A stretch of DNA of 29,031 nt, taken from positions 1-29,031 of IMG/VR virus record IMGVR_UViG_3300017746_004795, one strand, 5' to 3'. The stretch's first letter is position 1; the number at the start of each line of letters is the position of its first letter. Both the position numbers and the translations under genes were made by a program. Source of the DNA: a virus. This document shows positions 7,358 through 15,281 of this stretch, piece by piece. The notes under the pieces were generated by a model. The model did not search any database, was not told the origin of the DNA, and worked only from the letters and a program-made list of their open reading frames with translations.

Positions 7358-9219
7358 AGAGTGATTTTTTAGATTCAATCGGGGTTGAAGTCTCGACCTT
7401 TTCGCGGGAGGTCCAGGAACGGGTTTGGGTTCCTCGAGCTCGCTTAAACTTTGGCGACTATTGCGAGGAAAATATTATTCTCGGTTCGGCCGAAAATGCC
7501 GATTACGCCGGGCCGTATTCCCGCGAGATGACTCCTTCAGTCTCTCGGTTCCTCGAGGAATTTCTGGACGGTGGCGGCGGTGAAAGGTGGCGTGAGTGTT
7601 ATGGGGCAAAAGGTTCCCAAGCCGCGGTTACTGCTCATTCACTGATGGAGATGGTTCGAAGGGCAGATTATGCGCCCGGGAATATTGTATATGGTATCGA
7701 CGCACAGAAAAACGCGGGAGCGATCGCGGAAAGATACGTAGAGTTTTTGAAAAGCTCGCAATCTATGGGGGAGATTGTTGAGAAGCTTCCAGAGTCTTAT
7801 TTGAAAGGCGACGTCATTTCTCTCCCAGGCATGAAAGTTTATTTTGTCGGTGCTGGTTCGGTTGGTCAGGCCGCTTCGAAACCTGGGGTTGTCCTGGTCG
7901 TGATCGATGAAGTCGATACTCACAAAGAAACTAAAGTCGACGGTTCGACGGTTCACCTTTTCGCGCAACGGGGCAAAGCGACCGTTAGCGGAAAGATCCT
8001 GGGCTTTTCAAAACCGACCATCGAGGAGGGTCAAATCTGGCAGCTTGTGACAACCGGGAGCGGTCACCGGGATTTTGTTCCGTGTAAACATTGCGGACAT
8101 TTTCAGTTTTTAAAAATGAGCCAAGTCCGCTACCAACATTTGCGCGACAAATTTGGCGATCTCGATCTAGCTAAAGTGATCCAGGGGGCGGAATACGAGT
8201 GCGAAGCTTGTGGCGGAATGCACCATGAGAGCGACAAAAAAGAAATGCTCGCAAACGGGGAAGTCAGAGCCACGAATTACGTCGAGAAAGGGGAAGGGGA
8301 CCAGAAAGAAAAAGTTCCTGGTTGGCTCCCGAAAAGAATGAGCTTTTACCATAACGATTTATACGCACTTTGGGAGAATTCACGGTGGGGGAATCTCGCA
8401 GTTGAAAAACACGCGGCCGGGCGAGAGCCGGTAAAGCTCAAAGGATTTCTCCAAGATCGACTCGGGGAAGCCTGGGCAGAAGGCGGAGCTCGAAGGGTGC
8501 GCTTGAGTGACGTCCGGGATATGTGCGGGGAATACCGGCGGGGAACCGTTCCTAAAAAGCCCATACTTTGCGGCGTCTTTGCGGATACCCAGGACGATTC
8601 CTGGAAGGCTGTTAAAGTGGGCTATTCGGCCGAAGGTGATATTATGGTTTCCGATTGGGGTTCCTTTTTAACCTGGAAAAATTTCTTGTCCTGGGCTCGA
8701 GCCGGAATCGAGCACGATGGCGTGAAATACTCGGTCCGATGCAATTTGACCGACGAGGGCGGCCACCGGACTTATGAGGTTCGAAAGAATTGCTCGAAAC
8801 TGGCGCCAATTTTTAATCCATCAAAGGGAATAGGAGGAATGCAAGTGAGGCAACGCGGTGGCGACCTTCTTCGATGGAGTAAAAGCCGGGTTTTCAAAAC
8901 AACCCAAGAAGGGATGAGATTGGTCAAGGTGCTTCACTACGACGATGATTCATATCGAAGGCTTTTGTTTCGAACGCTCATTCTGGACCGCGACCAGGTC
9001 GACGAGGAAGGGGTTGAGGTTGAGCAATTTGGAAAGCTTAGTTTTCCCGTCGATGCCCTTCGAGATGACGAGTTTTTGCTTGAGCTCTGCCGAGAGTATC
9101 AAATTAAAAAGGCCGGGAAATGGGCCTGGGAGCACGAACCAGGGAACGACTTTGGGGACGCGGTCAAGATGTCGGTGATTGGTCGGGATGTTTGGTGCCG
9201 CTCCGCGGTGAGAGATTGA
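7354..9219 (+). CDS. Terminase large subunit, lambda gpA-like family
   Basis: 621 residues. The ATPase part has a variant Walker A, KGSQAAVT (86-93), with the lysine at the beginning of the loop as in lambda gpA rather than before the final Thr/Ser, and Walker B VVLVVIDEVD (179-188). Paired cysteines CKHC (244-247) and CEAC (283-286) form a probable zinc site typical of the GpA family. The nuclease domain starts near GVFADTQDD (D411), with further acidic residues at LTDEGGH (467-468) and near GNDFGDAVK at the C-terminus. It packages DNA into proheads. Its stop TGA lies inside the TTGACA signal of the next gene. Confidence 0.85.
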   Translation: MKSDFLDSIGVEVSTFSREVQERVWVPRARLNFGDYCEENIILGSAENADYAGPYSREMTPSVSRFLEEFLDGGGGERWRECYGAKGSQAAVTAHSLMEMVRRADYAPGNIVYGIDAQKNAGAIAERYVEFLKSSQSMGEIVEKLPESYLKGDVISLPGMKVYFVGAGSVGQAASKPGVVLVVIDEVDTHKETKVDGSTVHLFAQRGKATVSGKILGFSKPTIEEGQIWQLVTTGSGHRDFVPCKHCGHFQFLKMSQVRYQHLRDKFGDLDLAKVIQGAEYECEACGGMHHESDKKEMLANGEVRATNYVEKGEGDQKEKVPGWLPKRMSFYHNDLYALWENSRWGNLAVEKHAAGREPVKLKGFLQDRLGEAWAEGGARRVRLSDVRDMCGEYRRGTVPKKPILCGVFADTQDDSWKAVKVGYSAEGDIMVSDWGSFLTWKNFLSWARAGIEHDGVKYSVRCNLTDEGGHRTYEVRKNCSKLAPIFNPSKGIGGMQVRQRGGDLLRWSKSRVFKTTQEGMRLVKVLHYDDDSYRRLLFRTLILDRDQVDEEGVEVEQFGKLSFPVDALRDDEFLLELCREYQIKKAGKWAWEHEPGNDFGDAVKMSVIGRDVWCRSAVRD

Positions 9220-9221
9220 CA
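9216..9221 (+). promoter_or_regulatory. TTGACR late-gene start signal 1 (TTGACA)
   Basis: Its first T is 20 nt before the ATG at 9236. It overlaps the stop codon of the large terminase. Confidence 0.7.
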
Positions 9222-9235
9222 AGCGGGGGCTCGAT

Positions 9236-9550
9236 ATGAGTCAACCGATCAACCGTGCCTTGGTTCGAAGCCTGGCAAGACTTCACACTGTCGCACAATT
9301 AACCACCAAGCTCGACGCCGCAACCGCGGAGCTCGAGGAGGCGATGTCGGCCGACGTAGTGGTGACCGGTGCCAATATGAAAGAATCAGGAACGACTGGA
9401 GAATATCGGTCTGGTGCCCTGGACTTAAAGGTGAGAACCTATGAGGCCGCTATTGGACTTAGGAAAAGAACGGATGCCGGGGCGACTAACGGAGGGGCTA
9501 ACCGCAAAATGAATCACGTTAACTTTAGATTCCGCGAGTGGGGATTTTAG
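9236..9550 (+). CDS. Small head protein, possible head-tail joining (gpW-position) protein
   Basis: 104 residues between terminase and portal, the place of gpW in lambda. The N-terminal half is a helical hairpin (LARLHTVAQLTTKLDAATAELEEAM), followed by RTYEAAIGLRKRTDAGATN. It is longer than gpW (68 residues) and direct similarity is not clear, so the function is by position only. The start is fixed by the TTGACA signal 20 nt upstream. Confidence 0.5.
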   Translation: MSQPINRALVRSLARLHTVAQLTTKLDAATAELEEAMSADVVVTGANMKESGTTGEYRSGALDLKVRTYEAAIGLRKRTDAGATNGGANRKMNHVNFRFREWGF

Positions 9551-9554
9551 TCTG

Positions 9555-9560
9555 TTGACG
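9555..9560 (+). promoter_or_regulatory. TTGACR late-gene start signal 2 (TTGACG)
   Basis: 21 nt from its first T to the portal ATG at 9576, in the 25-nt gap after the preceding stop. Confidence 0.7.
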
Positions 9561-9575
9561 TAGTCGCTCCGACGC

Positions 9576-11105
9576 ATGGGGCAGGACTCAAAAAAATCAC
9601 GGCGAGGAACAAGGGCGGGAAAGAAAGTTCAAGCTAGGAAAGCGGCCTCAAAGGGACCAGTTGACGGATTGCCAAAAACAAAATCTGACCTAGTCAAAAT
9701 GATTTCGTCCTGGGATGCCGCCAGGCATTCCGAGCGACGCGGCCGGGTTGTTATGCCGTCGCTTAATCCGAAGCGTCGAGTTTCACCTACGGAAAGGCTT
9801 GAGATTTCTAGGAAGGTCGAAGCAGCCGAGCAAAATGTCGGATTTGTAAAACGTGCCATTGAGGGCCCGGCTCGACTTGTCGGGAATCTTCACCCGCAGA
9901 GCCAAGCCGGAAATGCCGACTTCGAAGCCGAAATCGAGGAGAAGGTCGGGAACCGGTTTAAAAATCACCTGGCATTTGATGCTGCCGGAAACTTTGATTT
10001 TAACGATTGGCAGACTTGGGTCCGCGAGTCAAAAATCAGAACGGGCGATTGCCTGACTGTTCTAGCTTCGGGCCCGGATGGCGCGGCTCGGGTGATGTGT
10101 TACGAGGGTAACCAAATCGGCGACGGTCAAGGGAGACGGGACCAACCGGAAAACCTTTATGATGGAATATTTTTGGATCGCTTTGGGGGACGCTCTGGAT
10201 TTCAGCTTTTAGACGATGAAGGAAAGGCGGCCAAAGTTGTTTCCCGCGATCGGTCAATCTATCATTCAATCGGAGGAAGAGCCGGGCGGGTTCGATCAGT
10301 GTCGGGCCTTGCTCACGCGGTGGCGAATTTCCTCGATATGGTCGAAATTATAGCCGACACAAAACACGCGGTTAAAGTGGCGGCTTTGTGGGGGGCTTGG
10401 ATTGAACAAGCGGCCAACACCGAAAACAACGAAGACCCAGGGGAAGACCTTCGAGGATTCCTCGAGGCCGCTGGAGAAACGGCCGAGATTGCAGAGGTCG
10501 AAGGGTTGGCTTCTGGCGAAACTTTACCGGATGGGAATATTTTAAGCGTCGAAGATGTTGTCCAGGGCGGTCGGTTCCAGGAATTTGCTCCAGGGCAAAG
10601 CTTGCAAACCATGAACGACACGCGGCCTCATCCGAACGTGCTCGGGCTTTTGTCCTGGTTAATTCGCGATATGGCTTGGGGACTTCCTCACGGAGGGCTT
10701 TCTCCCGAGGTTCTTTGGGACGCGTCGAAAATGAACGGTCCAGGGATGCGTTTTGTCATGGCTGAAACTCGCCGGTTTGTCGCTGATGAGCAAGAACGCA
10801 TGAGACGCGATTGTCAAAAGATTTGGATGTATTTCGCCGCTAAGGAATCTAAGCGAGGAAACCTGGTTATTCCGGCAGAGTTGCAAGCGACCTGGTGGAA
10901 GACTTCTTGGATTCCTCAAGCAGATTTGACAATCGATCGCGGTCGTGACGGGAAGCTTGACCTGGCTCTCCTCGATCAAGGGTTAATGACTCGTGAAGAA
11001 TGGTGGGCTCGCCAGGGGAAAGACTGGAAAACCGAGGAAGCAAAAGTCGCTCGAGAAAAAGCATTCATCCAGGAACAACGGGCCGCGGCCGGGTTGGTAG
11101 ACTAA
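9576..11105 (+). CDS. Portal protein, lambda gpB-like family
   Basis: 509 residues, the usual size of this family. A basic N-terminal tail (KKSRRGTRAGKKVQARKAA) precedes the body. Family-like stretches are RTGDCLTVL, the YEGNQIGD segment, HSIGGRAGRVRSVSGLAHAV, NVLGLLSWLIRDMAWGLPHG and the C-terminal DQGLMTREEWWARQG. It forms the dodecameric vertex ring through which the terminase pumps DNA and to which the neck attaches. Order terminase-small protein-portal-protease matches lambda. Confidence 0.85.
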   Translation: MGQDSKKSRRGTRAGKKVQARKAASKGPVDGLPKTKSDLVKMISSWDAARHSERRGRVVMPSLNPKRRVSPTERLEISRKVEAAEQNVGFVKRAIEGPARLVGNLHPQSQAGNADFEAEIEEKVGNRFKNHLAFDAAGNFDFNDWQTWVRESKIRTGDCLTVLASGPDGAARVMCYEGNQIGDGQGRRDQPENLYDGIFLDRFGGRSGFQLLDDEGKAAKVVSRDRSIYHSIGGRAGRVRSVSGLAHAVANFLDMVEIIADTKHAVKVAALWGAWIEQAANTENNEDPGEDLRGFLEAAGETAEIAEVEGLASGETLPDGNILSVEDVVQGGRFQEFAPGQSLQTMNDTRPHPNVLGLLSWLIRDMAWGLPHGGLSPEVLWDASKMNGPGMRFVMAETRRFVADEQERMRRDCQKIWMYFAAKESKRGNLVIPAELQATWWKTSWIPQADLTIDRGRDGKLDLALLDQGLMTREEWWARQGKDWKTEEAKVAREKAFIQEQRAAAGLVD

Positions 11106-11107
11106 CG

Positions 11108-11401
11108 ATGGCAAAAAGTAAGTTTGCCCCGGCGAGGTGCCTCGCGATTGACGTCGACGGAACGCTTCTAAAGCGGGGGAAAATCAACTGGCCTCTAGCA
11201 AATTGGGCGAAGCAAAAAAAGCTCGAGGGGTTCGAGGTCATCTTGTGGACTGCTCGAGGACGACCACACGCCGCCGCGGTGGTGGAGCGGTTCGAGCTCC
11301 AGGATCATTTTTCGGCTGTCATCGGGAAGCCTGGTTACATTGTCGACGATATGGGGTGGGGGTGGACCAGGTTCACAAAGATCGTGACCAAGTTTCTTTA
11401 G
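11108..11401 (+). CDS. Minimal HAD-superfamily phosphatase-like protein
   Basis: 97 residues, starting 2 nt after the portal stop. All HAD motifs are recognisable in a capless core: motif I DVDGTL (15-20), motif II WTAR (47-50), a lysine at 74 in GKPG, and motif IV VDD (79-81). It is therefore probably an active Mg-dependent phosphatase or phosphotransfer enzyme rather than a degenerate relic. Its place in the head operon, between portal and protease, is odd because head assembly needs no known phosphatase. Substrate unknown; nucleotide, protein or nucleic-acid ends are all possible. Confidence 0.75.
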   Translation: MAKSKFAPARCLAIDVDGTLLKRGKINWPLANWAKQKKLEGFEVILWTARGRPHAAAVVERFELQDHFSAVIGKPGYIVDDMGWGWTRFTKIVTKFL

Positions 11402-11407
11402 TTGACG
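11402..11407 (+). promoter_or_regulatory. TTGACR late-gene start signal 3 (TTGACG)
   Basis: Starts directly after the TAG of the HAD gene and lies 21 nt before the protease ATG at 11423. In frame it could be misread as a TTG start for the protease. Confidence 0.7.
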
Positions 11408-11422
11408 CAATACGGTCAAGCT

Positions 11423-12607
11423 ATGGCAAAAGAATCTTGGTTTGAAATCAGCAACTCCGCGGACCTCGAGCCCCGGAACGAAGGCGGCCGCGTTGCGCGG
11501 GTCGACATTATGGGGCCGATTGGTGGCTGGGATGTTTCTGGTTCCGAGTTTTTGCGAGAGCTTAAAGACCTCGGAGACGTCGACTCCATAGATTTGCGGA
11601 TTCATTCACCGGGTGGTTCGGTCCTTGATGGCTGGGCGATTGCCAACGGAATCAAAAACCACCCGGCGCACGTTGTCGCCAGGGTCGAAGGGCTTGCCGC
11701 TTCAATGGGTTCGGTTGTTTTGATGTCAGCCGACGAGATCGAAGTCCCGGAAAATGCTTACGTAATGATCCACAACGTAAGCGGCGGAGCATTCGGAGAA
11801 GCCGAAGAACTTGAAAGCATGGCGGCACTCATGAGAAAACTCCAGGACGACGTTACTGATTTTTATGCCAACGCGACCGGGAAAGACCGAGAAGAGATTG
11901 CCGAGATGATGGCGGCCGAAACCTGGATGAATGGAGAAGACGCGGTCGAACATGGATTTGCAACTCGCGTTCTCGAACCAGTCAAGGCGGCCGCTTGTGC
12001 CGACCTCGAGACTCTTGTTTCTAAGTTTGAGAATGTTCCCGAGGCAGTCCTCGAGCTCCAAGCCAAAGAGCCCGCCCTCGAGGAAGACCAGGTCGAGGAG
12101 GTTGAGGCACTCGAGGAAGACCAGGTCCAAGAATCCGACGACCAGGAAGCGGCCGAGATCGAGGCCGACCAGGAGGAAATCGAAAAAGAATTGCAGGACG
12201 AAGTGGAGGCAAAAGCCGAGCTGTCGACCTGGGCCAGAATTTTGGCAGCCTTATCGGGTGATAAGAGCGCCGAGAACGACGGGGAATCGAGCGCAAAAGC
12301 TGCTCTTGTCCGTGCTGAAAAACTCGAGGCGGAACTCTCCGGCCGGGTTGATGAGCTCGAAAAAATCCAGGATGAACTTGAGATTTTAAGAGCCGAAAAC
12401 AAGGAACTGGAAAACTGTGCGCTTACGGTCGAATCCCGCTTAATCGAGTGTGGTTTTGACTTTGCAGAAGCGGCCGACCTTCCGGCTCCAAATGCCAAAA
12501 ATGTTGGCAACGTCCTCGAGTCTTACCTGGCAATGCAACCAGGTCAGGAGCGAAGAGAATTCTTTGCAAAAAACCGCAAGGAAATCGAAAGACTTCAATC
12601 GGAGTAA
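11423..12607 (+). CDS. ClpP-like head maturation protease with C-terminal scaffold-like region
   Basis: 394 residues. The first 185 form a ClpP/crotonase-fold serine protease: IHSPGGSV (60-67, oxyanion loop), GLAASMGS with the nucleophile S94, and MIHN with H117; the acidic triad member probably lies later in the domain. Residues about 205-270 are extremely acidic and Gln-rich (LEEDQVEEVEALEEDQVQE, with repeated EEDQV), followed by a coiled coil (about 290-345). This resembles lambda gpC/Nu3, in which a scaffold follows the protease. The protease would trim head proteins and the tail would guide capsid assembly. Start chosen at ATG 11423 by the TTGACG spacing. Confidence 0.85.
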   Translation: MAKESWFEISNSADLEPRNEGGRVARVDIMGPIGGWDVSGSEFLRELKDLGDVDSIDLRIHSPGGSVLDGWAIANGIKNHPAHVVARVEGLAASMGSVVLMSADEIEVPENAYVMIHNVSGGAFGEAEELESMAALMRKLQDDVTDFYANATGKDREEIAEMMAAETWMNGEDAVEHGFATRVLEPVKAAACADLETLVSKFENVPEAVLELQAKEPALEEDQVEEVEALEEDQVQESDDQEAAEIEADQEEIEKELQDEVEAKAELSTWARILAALSGDKSAENDGESSAKAALVRAEKLEAELSGRVDELEKIQDELEILRAENKELENCALTVESRLIECGFDFAEAADLPAPNAKNVGNVLESYLAMQPGQERREFFAKNRKEIERLQSE

Positions 12608-12650
12608 GGGCGAAAAACTAAAACCAAAAACAACTTAACTATCTAAAAAA

Positions 12651-13502
12651 ATGGCAAACACATTTGCAGCAGCCCTCGCAGTGGACACACTCGCCGAGGA
12701 ATCAATTACAACCCTTGGCCCGGTTCTTTCCGTGCTTGATAACTTTAGCTTAGACGTTGCTGTCAATCCAGTCGCGCCTGGCAGCCGGATTCAAGTCGAA
12801 GTCGTTTCGGGTGGCGCAACCGCTCAGACGAATCCCTCGAGCTATACCTCAAGCAGTGACTCCACAAAAATCGCTCGTGCCGTAACAGTCAACCAGCACT
12901 CGATTTCATTTAAAGTCACACAAGCCGAGCTCAACAATGGGCATCGTCTTCGCTCACTTCTTCGGAAGAATCTCCAGGTTATTGGAACCGCTTGCCGCGA
13001 TGCGGTTTTTGCTCCAATCACCGCAGCAAACTATGGGGCCGCTGTTCTGGATTCAACCGCAGCAAACTTTGACTCCAGCGACCTTCAGACCGTTTGGGCT
13101 GGAACTAAAGACTTCCCAACTCGTCACCTGATCCTCGACGGAGCTTATTATTCAAAGCTTCTTCCTACCAACTCTGATTCGTTCCTTCCTGGTCAAGCCG
13201 GGGCTTACGGATTTGATTCTATTGGGGTCAACAATCGTTGGGACGGTGCCGAAGACGACACAATCGGTTTTGTCGGTTCCGCTGACGCCCTTGCAATCGC
13301 TTCCGGAGAGCCAATCATGGACGATGAGATCCAAGATCTCCTCAGCTTCTACGAAGCAGTCGAGCTCCCTGGAGGTTTGACCGCTTACCTTTCAAGCTTC
13401 ACTGATCTTGGGACGCGCACTCGCTACATGAACATCAGCGTAATGCTTGGTGCTGCTGTGGGTGACTCTACCGCTGGGGCTATCATCACGGATGGCACCT
13501 AG
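12651..13502 (+). CDS. Major capsid protein
   Basis: 283 residues directly after the protease-scaffold and closed by a strong terminator, as for a highly expressed coat gene. The sequence is rich in Ala, Ser, Asp and Thr, with features of HK97-fold coats: a helical N-terminus, a strand-rich region (IQVEVVSGG, VTVNQHSISFKVT), a long helix (LRSLLRKNLQVIGTACRDAV), and a terminal domain containing FPTRHLILDGAYYSKL. The 43-nt leader is A/C-rich, ending CTAAAAAA just before the ATG, with neither SD nor TTGACR. The fold is inferred from context. Confidence 0.8.
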   Translation: MANTFAAALAVDTLAEESITTLGPVLSVLDNFSLDVAVNPVAPGSRIQVEVVSGGATAQTNPSSYTSSSDSTKIARAVTVNQHSISFKVTQAELNNGHRLRSLLRKNLQVIGTACRDAVFAPITAANYGAAVLDSTAANFDSSDLQTVWAGTKDFPTRHLILDGAYYSKLLPTNSDSFLPGQAGAYGFDSIGVNNRWDGAEDDTIGFVGSADALAIASGEPIMDDEIQDLLSFYEAVELPGGLTAYLSSFTDLGTRTRYMNISVMLGAAVGDSTAGAIITDGT

Positions 13503-13521
13503 GATTTAAAACAACCATTGC

Positions 13522-13558
13522 AAGCGCGGAGGGCTGGGGGGCTTTCCGCGCTTTTTTT
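13522..13558 (+). terminator. Rho-independent terminator after the capsid gene
   Basis: Stem AGCGCGGA (13523-13530) pairs with TCCGCGCT (13545-13552) around a G-rich 14-nt loop, followed by a run of seven T. It separates the packaging/head genes from the neck/tail genes. Confidence 0.85.
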
Positions 13559-13571
13559 GTGCCCTGGTGGA

Positions 13572-13577
13572 TTGACG
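13572..13577 (+). promoter_or_regulatory. TTGACR late-gene start signal 4 (TTGACG)
   Basis: 20 nt before the ATG at 13592. It is preceded by GTGCCCTGG right after the terminator, a context repeated at 15742-15757. Confidence 0.7.
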
Positions 13578-13591
13578 ACCTCGGTCTTGCT

Positions 13592-13909
13592 ATGGGTTTG
13601 GCGACGTCGCGAATTGCATTTTTAGAGAAAGCCCAGGAATCGCTTGAGAGCGTCTTTCCTGGTTCGATGACCTACAATGGTTCGACCTTTGCTTGCTCGA
13701 GGTCGGGGCTCGAGGTCGTCCAGGGAGCCGAGCCCGGCGGGTTCGAAAACGAGGGCCGCGTGATGGTCCGGGTTCGAACTGCTAACCTTCCGGCCGCTGG
13801 GCTTCCCAGGGAAACCGCGGTCACTTTGGATTCGGTTGAGTATCGCGTCGAGGAATGTTTGCTCGAGCCTGGTGACGTCGCTTGGAGTGTCGAACTTGAA
13901 ACAGTCTAA
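13592..13909 (+). CDS. Putative head-tail connector (neck) protein
   Basis: 105 residues. The ATG at 13592 is preferred over one at 13559 because the earlier one lies inside the T-tract of the terminator and the TTGACG spacing points to 13592. The protein is strand-rich (GRVMVRVRTANL, AVTLDSVEYRVEECLL, VAWSVELETV), like small head-completion or stopper proteins such as gpFII. It is the first gene of the tail transcript, which fits a neck role; family not recognised with certainty. Confidence 0.55.
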   Translation: MGLATSRIAFLEKAQESLESVFPGSMTYNGSTFACSRSGLEVVQGAEPGGFENEGRVMVRVRTANLPAAGLPRETAVTLDSVEYRVEECLLEPGDVAWSVELETV

Positions 13910-13915
13910 AAAAAG

Positions 13916-14125
13916 ATGAGCAGAAATCAAAAAGGATTAGCTTACAAAAAGCGGGGCCGCGGGACTGGTTACAAGGCTGGAATGGAAAGGTTTTGCGGCG
14001 TCGAGTTTAAGGCTCTCAGGCTTCTCGATGAGGTCCGGGAGGCTTGTGACAAATGGCTCGAGGCGAATGAAGACCGTGGGTCAAATTGGGATTCATTCAA
14101 GTATGGCAAAAACGCCAAAAAATGA
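13916..14125 (+). CDS. Small basic protein of unknown function in the neck region
   Basis: 69 residues, ATG 6 nt after the previous stop and preceded by AAAAAAAG. The N-terminus is basic (KKRGRGTGYKAG) and the middle is helical (EFKALRLLDEVREACDKWLE). It overlaps the next gene by ATGA. No family recognised; the coupling implies it is translated with the tail-assembly genes. Confidence 0.5.
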   Translation: MSRNQKGLAYKKRGRGTGYKAGMERFCGVEFKALRLLDEVREACDKWLEANEDRGSNWDSFKYGKNAKK

Positions 14126-14799
14126 GGCTGAAGGTCAAAGTCCAGGGAGCTCGCGAGCTTGCCAGGGAAACCGAAAAGTTCCGAAGGAAGCTAGGGCTTT
14201 CGGCCGGTGAGTTTGCGAACCAGGCCGCGAAAGCGGTGCGGGATACGGTCGTAAGAAACGTCCAGCCATTTGGCACCGGAAACAAAGCACTCGCCCAGGG
14301 ACGCGGGGCGGTTCGAAAAGACCTTCGAAACATTTTTCGAGTGATGCCGGAATCCGCTCGAGGAAGTCGAGGAGTCATTACCTCGGTTTCGGAAGCTCGA
14401 AGGTTCCACCAGTCCCGGCGAGGAGCTCGAGGTCGAACCAGGAAAGGGCGGGAGGCGATGATTCTTGGAAGTGTTTATCGAATTTACCAGGAAGAAGTTT
14501 TGAAGCTTGTAGGAACTGCAAAAGGTTCGGTGATGGGTGGCGACCCTGGAGCTTTAAAAGGAAGATTTTCCGCCTGGGTCAAGAGATGGAAGTCGGCCGG
14601 TTCTTCGCGGCGCAAAAAAAGCATTTTTGGAGCGATTTGGACATTCAAGGCCGAGCCCGCTCACGTTGCCAGTGATCGGGTAATGGGCGAGCGGGGACTT
14701 AAGAAAGTGATGAGGTCAAAAGACCGAGTTTTGAGAAATGTCCTGAGAAGAAAAGTTAAGGCCGAGCTTAAAAAGGCCGAGCGCAAAATTAACCGCTGA
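14122..14799 (+). CDS. Putative minor tail / tail-completion protein (gpZ-position)
   Basis: 225 residues, start ATG 14122 by ATGA overlap; an ATG at 14086 would place the start inside the upstream gene. The protein is strongly basic and helical. The opening LKVKVQGARELARETEKF and the AAKAVRDTVVRNVQPFGTG stretch resemble the start of HK97 gp10 / lambda gpZ-like tail-completion proteins. Position between the neck and the tail terminator supports this. Confidence 0.55.
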   Translation: MRLKVKVQGARELARETEKFRRKLGLSAGEFANQAAKAVRDTVVRNVQPFGTGNKALAQGRGAVRKDLRNIFRVMPESARGSRGVITSVSEARRFHQSRRGARGRTRKGREAMILGSVYRIYQEEVLKLVGTAKGSVMGGDPGALKGRFSAWVKRWKSAGSSRRKKSIFGAIWTFKAEPAHVASDRVMGERGLKKVMRSKDRVLRNVLRRKVKAELKKAERKINR

Positions 14800-14802
14800 C
14801 GA

Positions 14803-14808
14803 TTGACG
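14803..14808 (+). promoter_or_regulatory. TTGACR late-gene start signal 5 (TTGACG)
   Basis: 21 nt before the ATG at 14824, within the 24-nt gap after the previous stop. In frame it can be misread as a TTG start. Confidence 0.7.
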
Positions 14809-14823
14809 AGCCGGGTTCTCTGC

Positions 14824-15258
14824 ATGGTGGTATCTGATCGGCTTCTAGTCGCCCTGGGCGAGTTTTTGAATCAAGACCTGTCTTTAAACCTAACTCCCAG
14901 GCTTCGAGACTATGGCGGCACAAAGGCGGCCAAGACTCTTATATTGGACGCTCAAGACCCGGTCGAGCACGAGGCACTCGACGGGGTTTATGAGCTCGAC
15001 GGTGAGGTGATCTTAAAGTTTCGAAACCGCGACGTCGCGGACGCCACGCAAAGGAGCGAGCTTTCCCAGGTTAACGACGCTCTTCGAGCTCGGGCAATCG
15101 ATTGGATAAACGACACCGACAACGCTCGCGGCCTGGGAAGTGATGAGCTCAAAGTTTTTGACCTTCGAACCACCGACGGAGCTTTCGAGCAAGAGGACAA
15201 GTTTCTCCTGGGCCGAGTGGGATTCTCGGCGGTGATTGTTGGCTTGGACCCGGCCTAA
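14824..15258 (+). CDS. Putative tail terminator protein (gpU-position)
   Basis: 144 residues. It sits just before the tail tube gene, where gpU-type tail terminators are found. A helical N-terminus (LLVALGEFLNQDL) is followed by mixed strands and helices (GVYELDGEVILKFRNRD; RARAIDWIND; LGRVGFSAVIVGLDP), compatible with the alpha/beta fold of tail terminators. The call rests on gene order and general pattern. Confidence 0.5.
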   Translation: MVVSDRLLVALGEFLNQDLSLNLTPRLRDYGGTKAAKTLILDAQDPVEHEALDGVYELDGEVILKFRNRDVADATQRSELSQVNDALRARAIDWINDTDNARGLGSDELKVFDLRTTDGAFEQEDKFLLGRVGFSAVIVGLDPA

Positions 15259-15261
15259 AGG

Positions 15262-15267
15262 TTGACG
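15262..15267 (+). promoter_or_regulatory. TTGACR late-gene start signal 6 (TTGACG)
   Basis: 20 nt before the tail tube ATG at 15282. Confidence 0.7.
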
Positions 15268-15281
15268 GCATTCCGCGGGGT

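Noticed and set aside
9216-9245. TTGACA/TTGACG as -35 boxes of individual gene promoters
   Set aside because: A -10 element at 16-18 bp would lie at or inside the start codon, and no TATAAT-like sequence is present there in any of the eleven cases.
11402-11422. TTG start codons for the genes at 11423, 14824 and 15773
   Set aside because: At the first two the in-frame TTG belongs to the TTGACG signal, and at the third an ATG with the standard spacing lies 3 nt downstream.
11863-12510. Antisense ORF of 215 codons opposite the protease-scaffold gene
   Set aside because: It is the Ser-rich reverse reading of the acidic repeat region, with no start signal.
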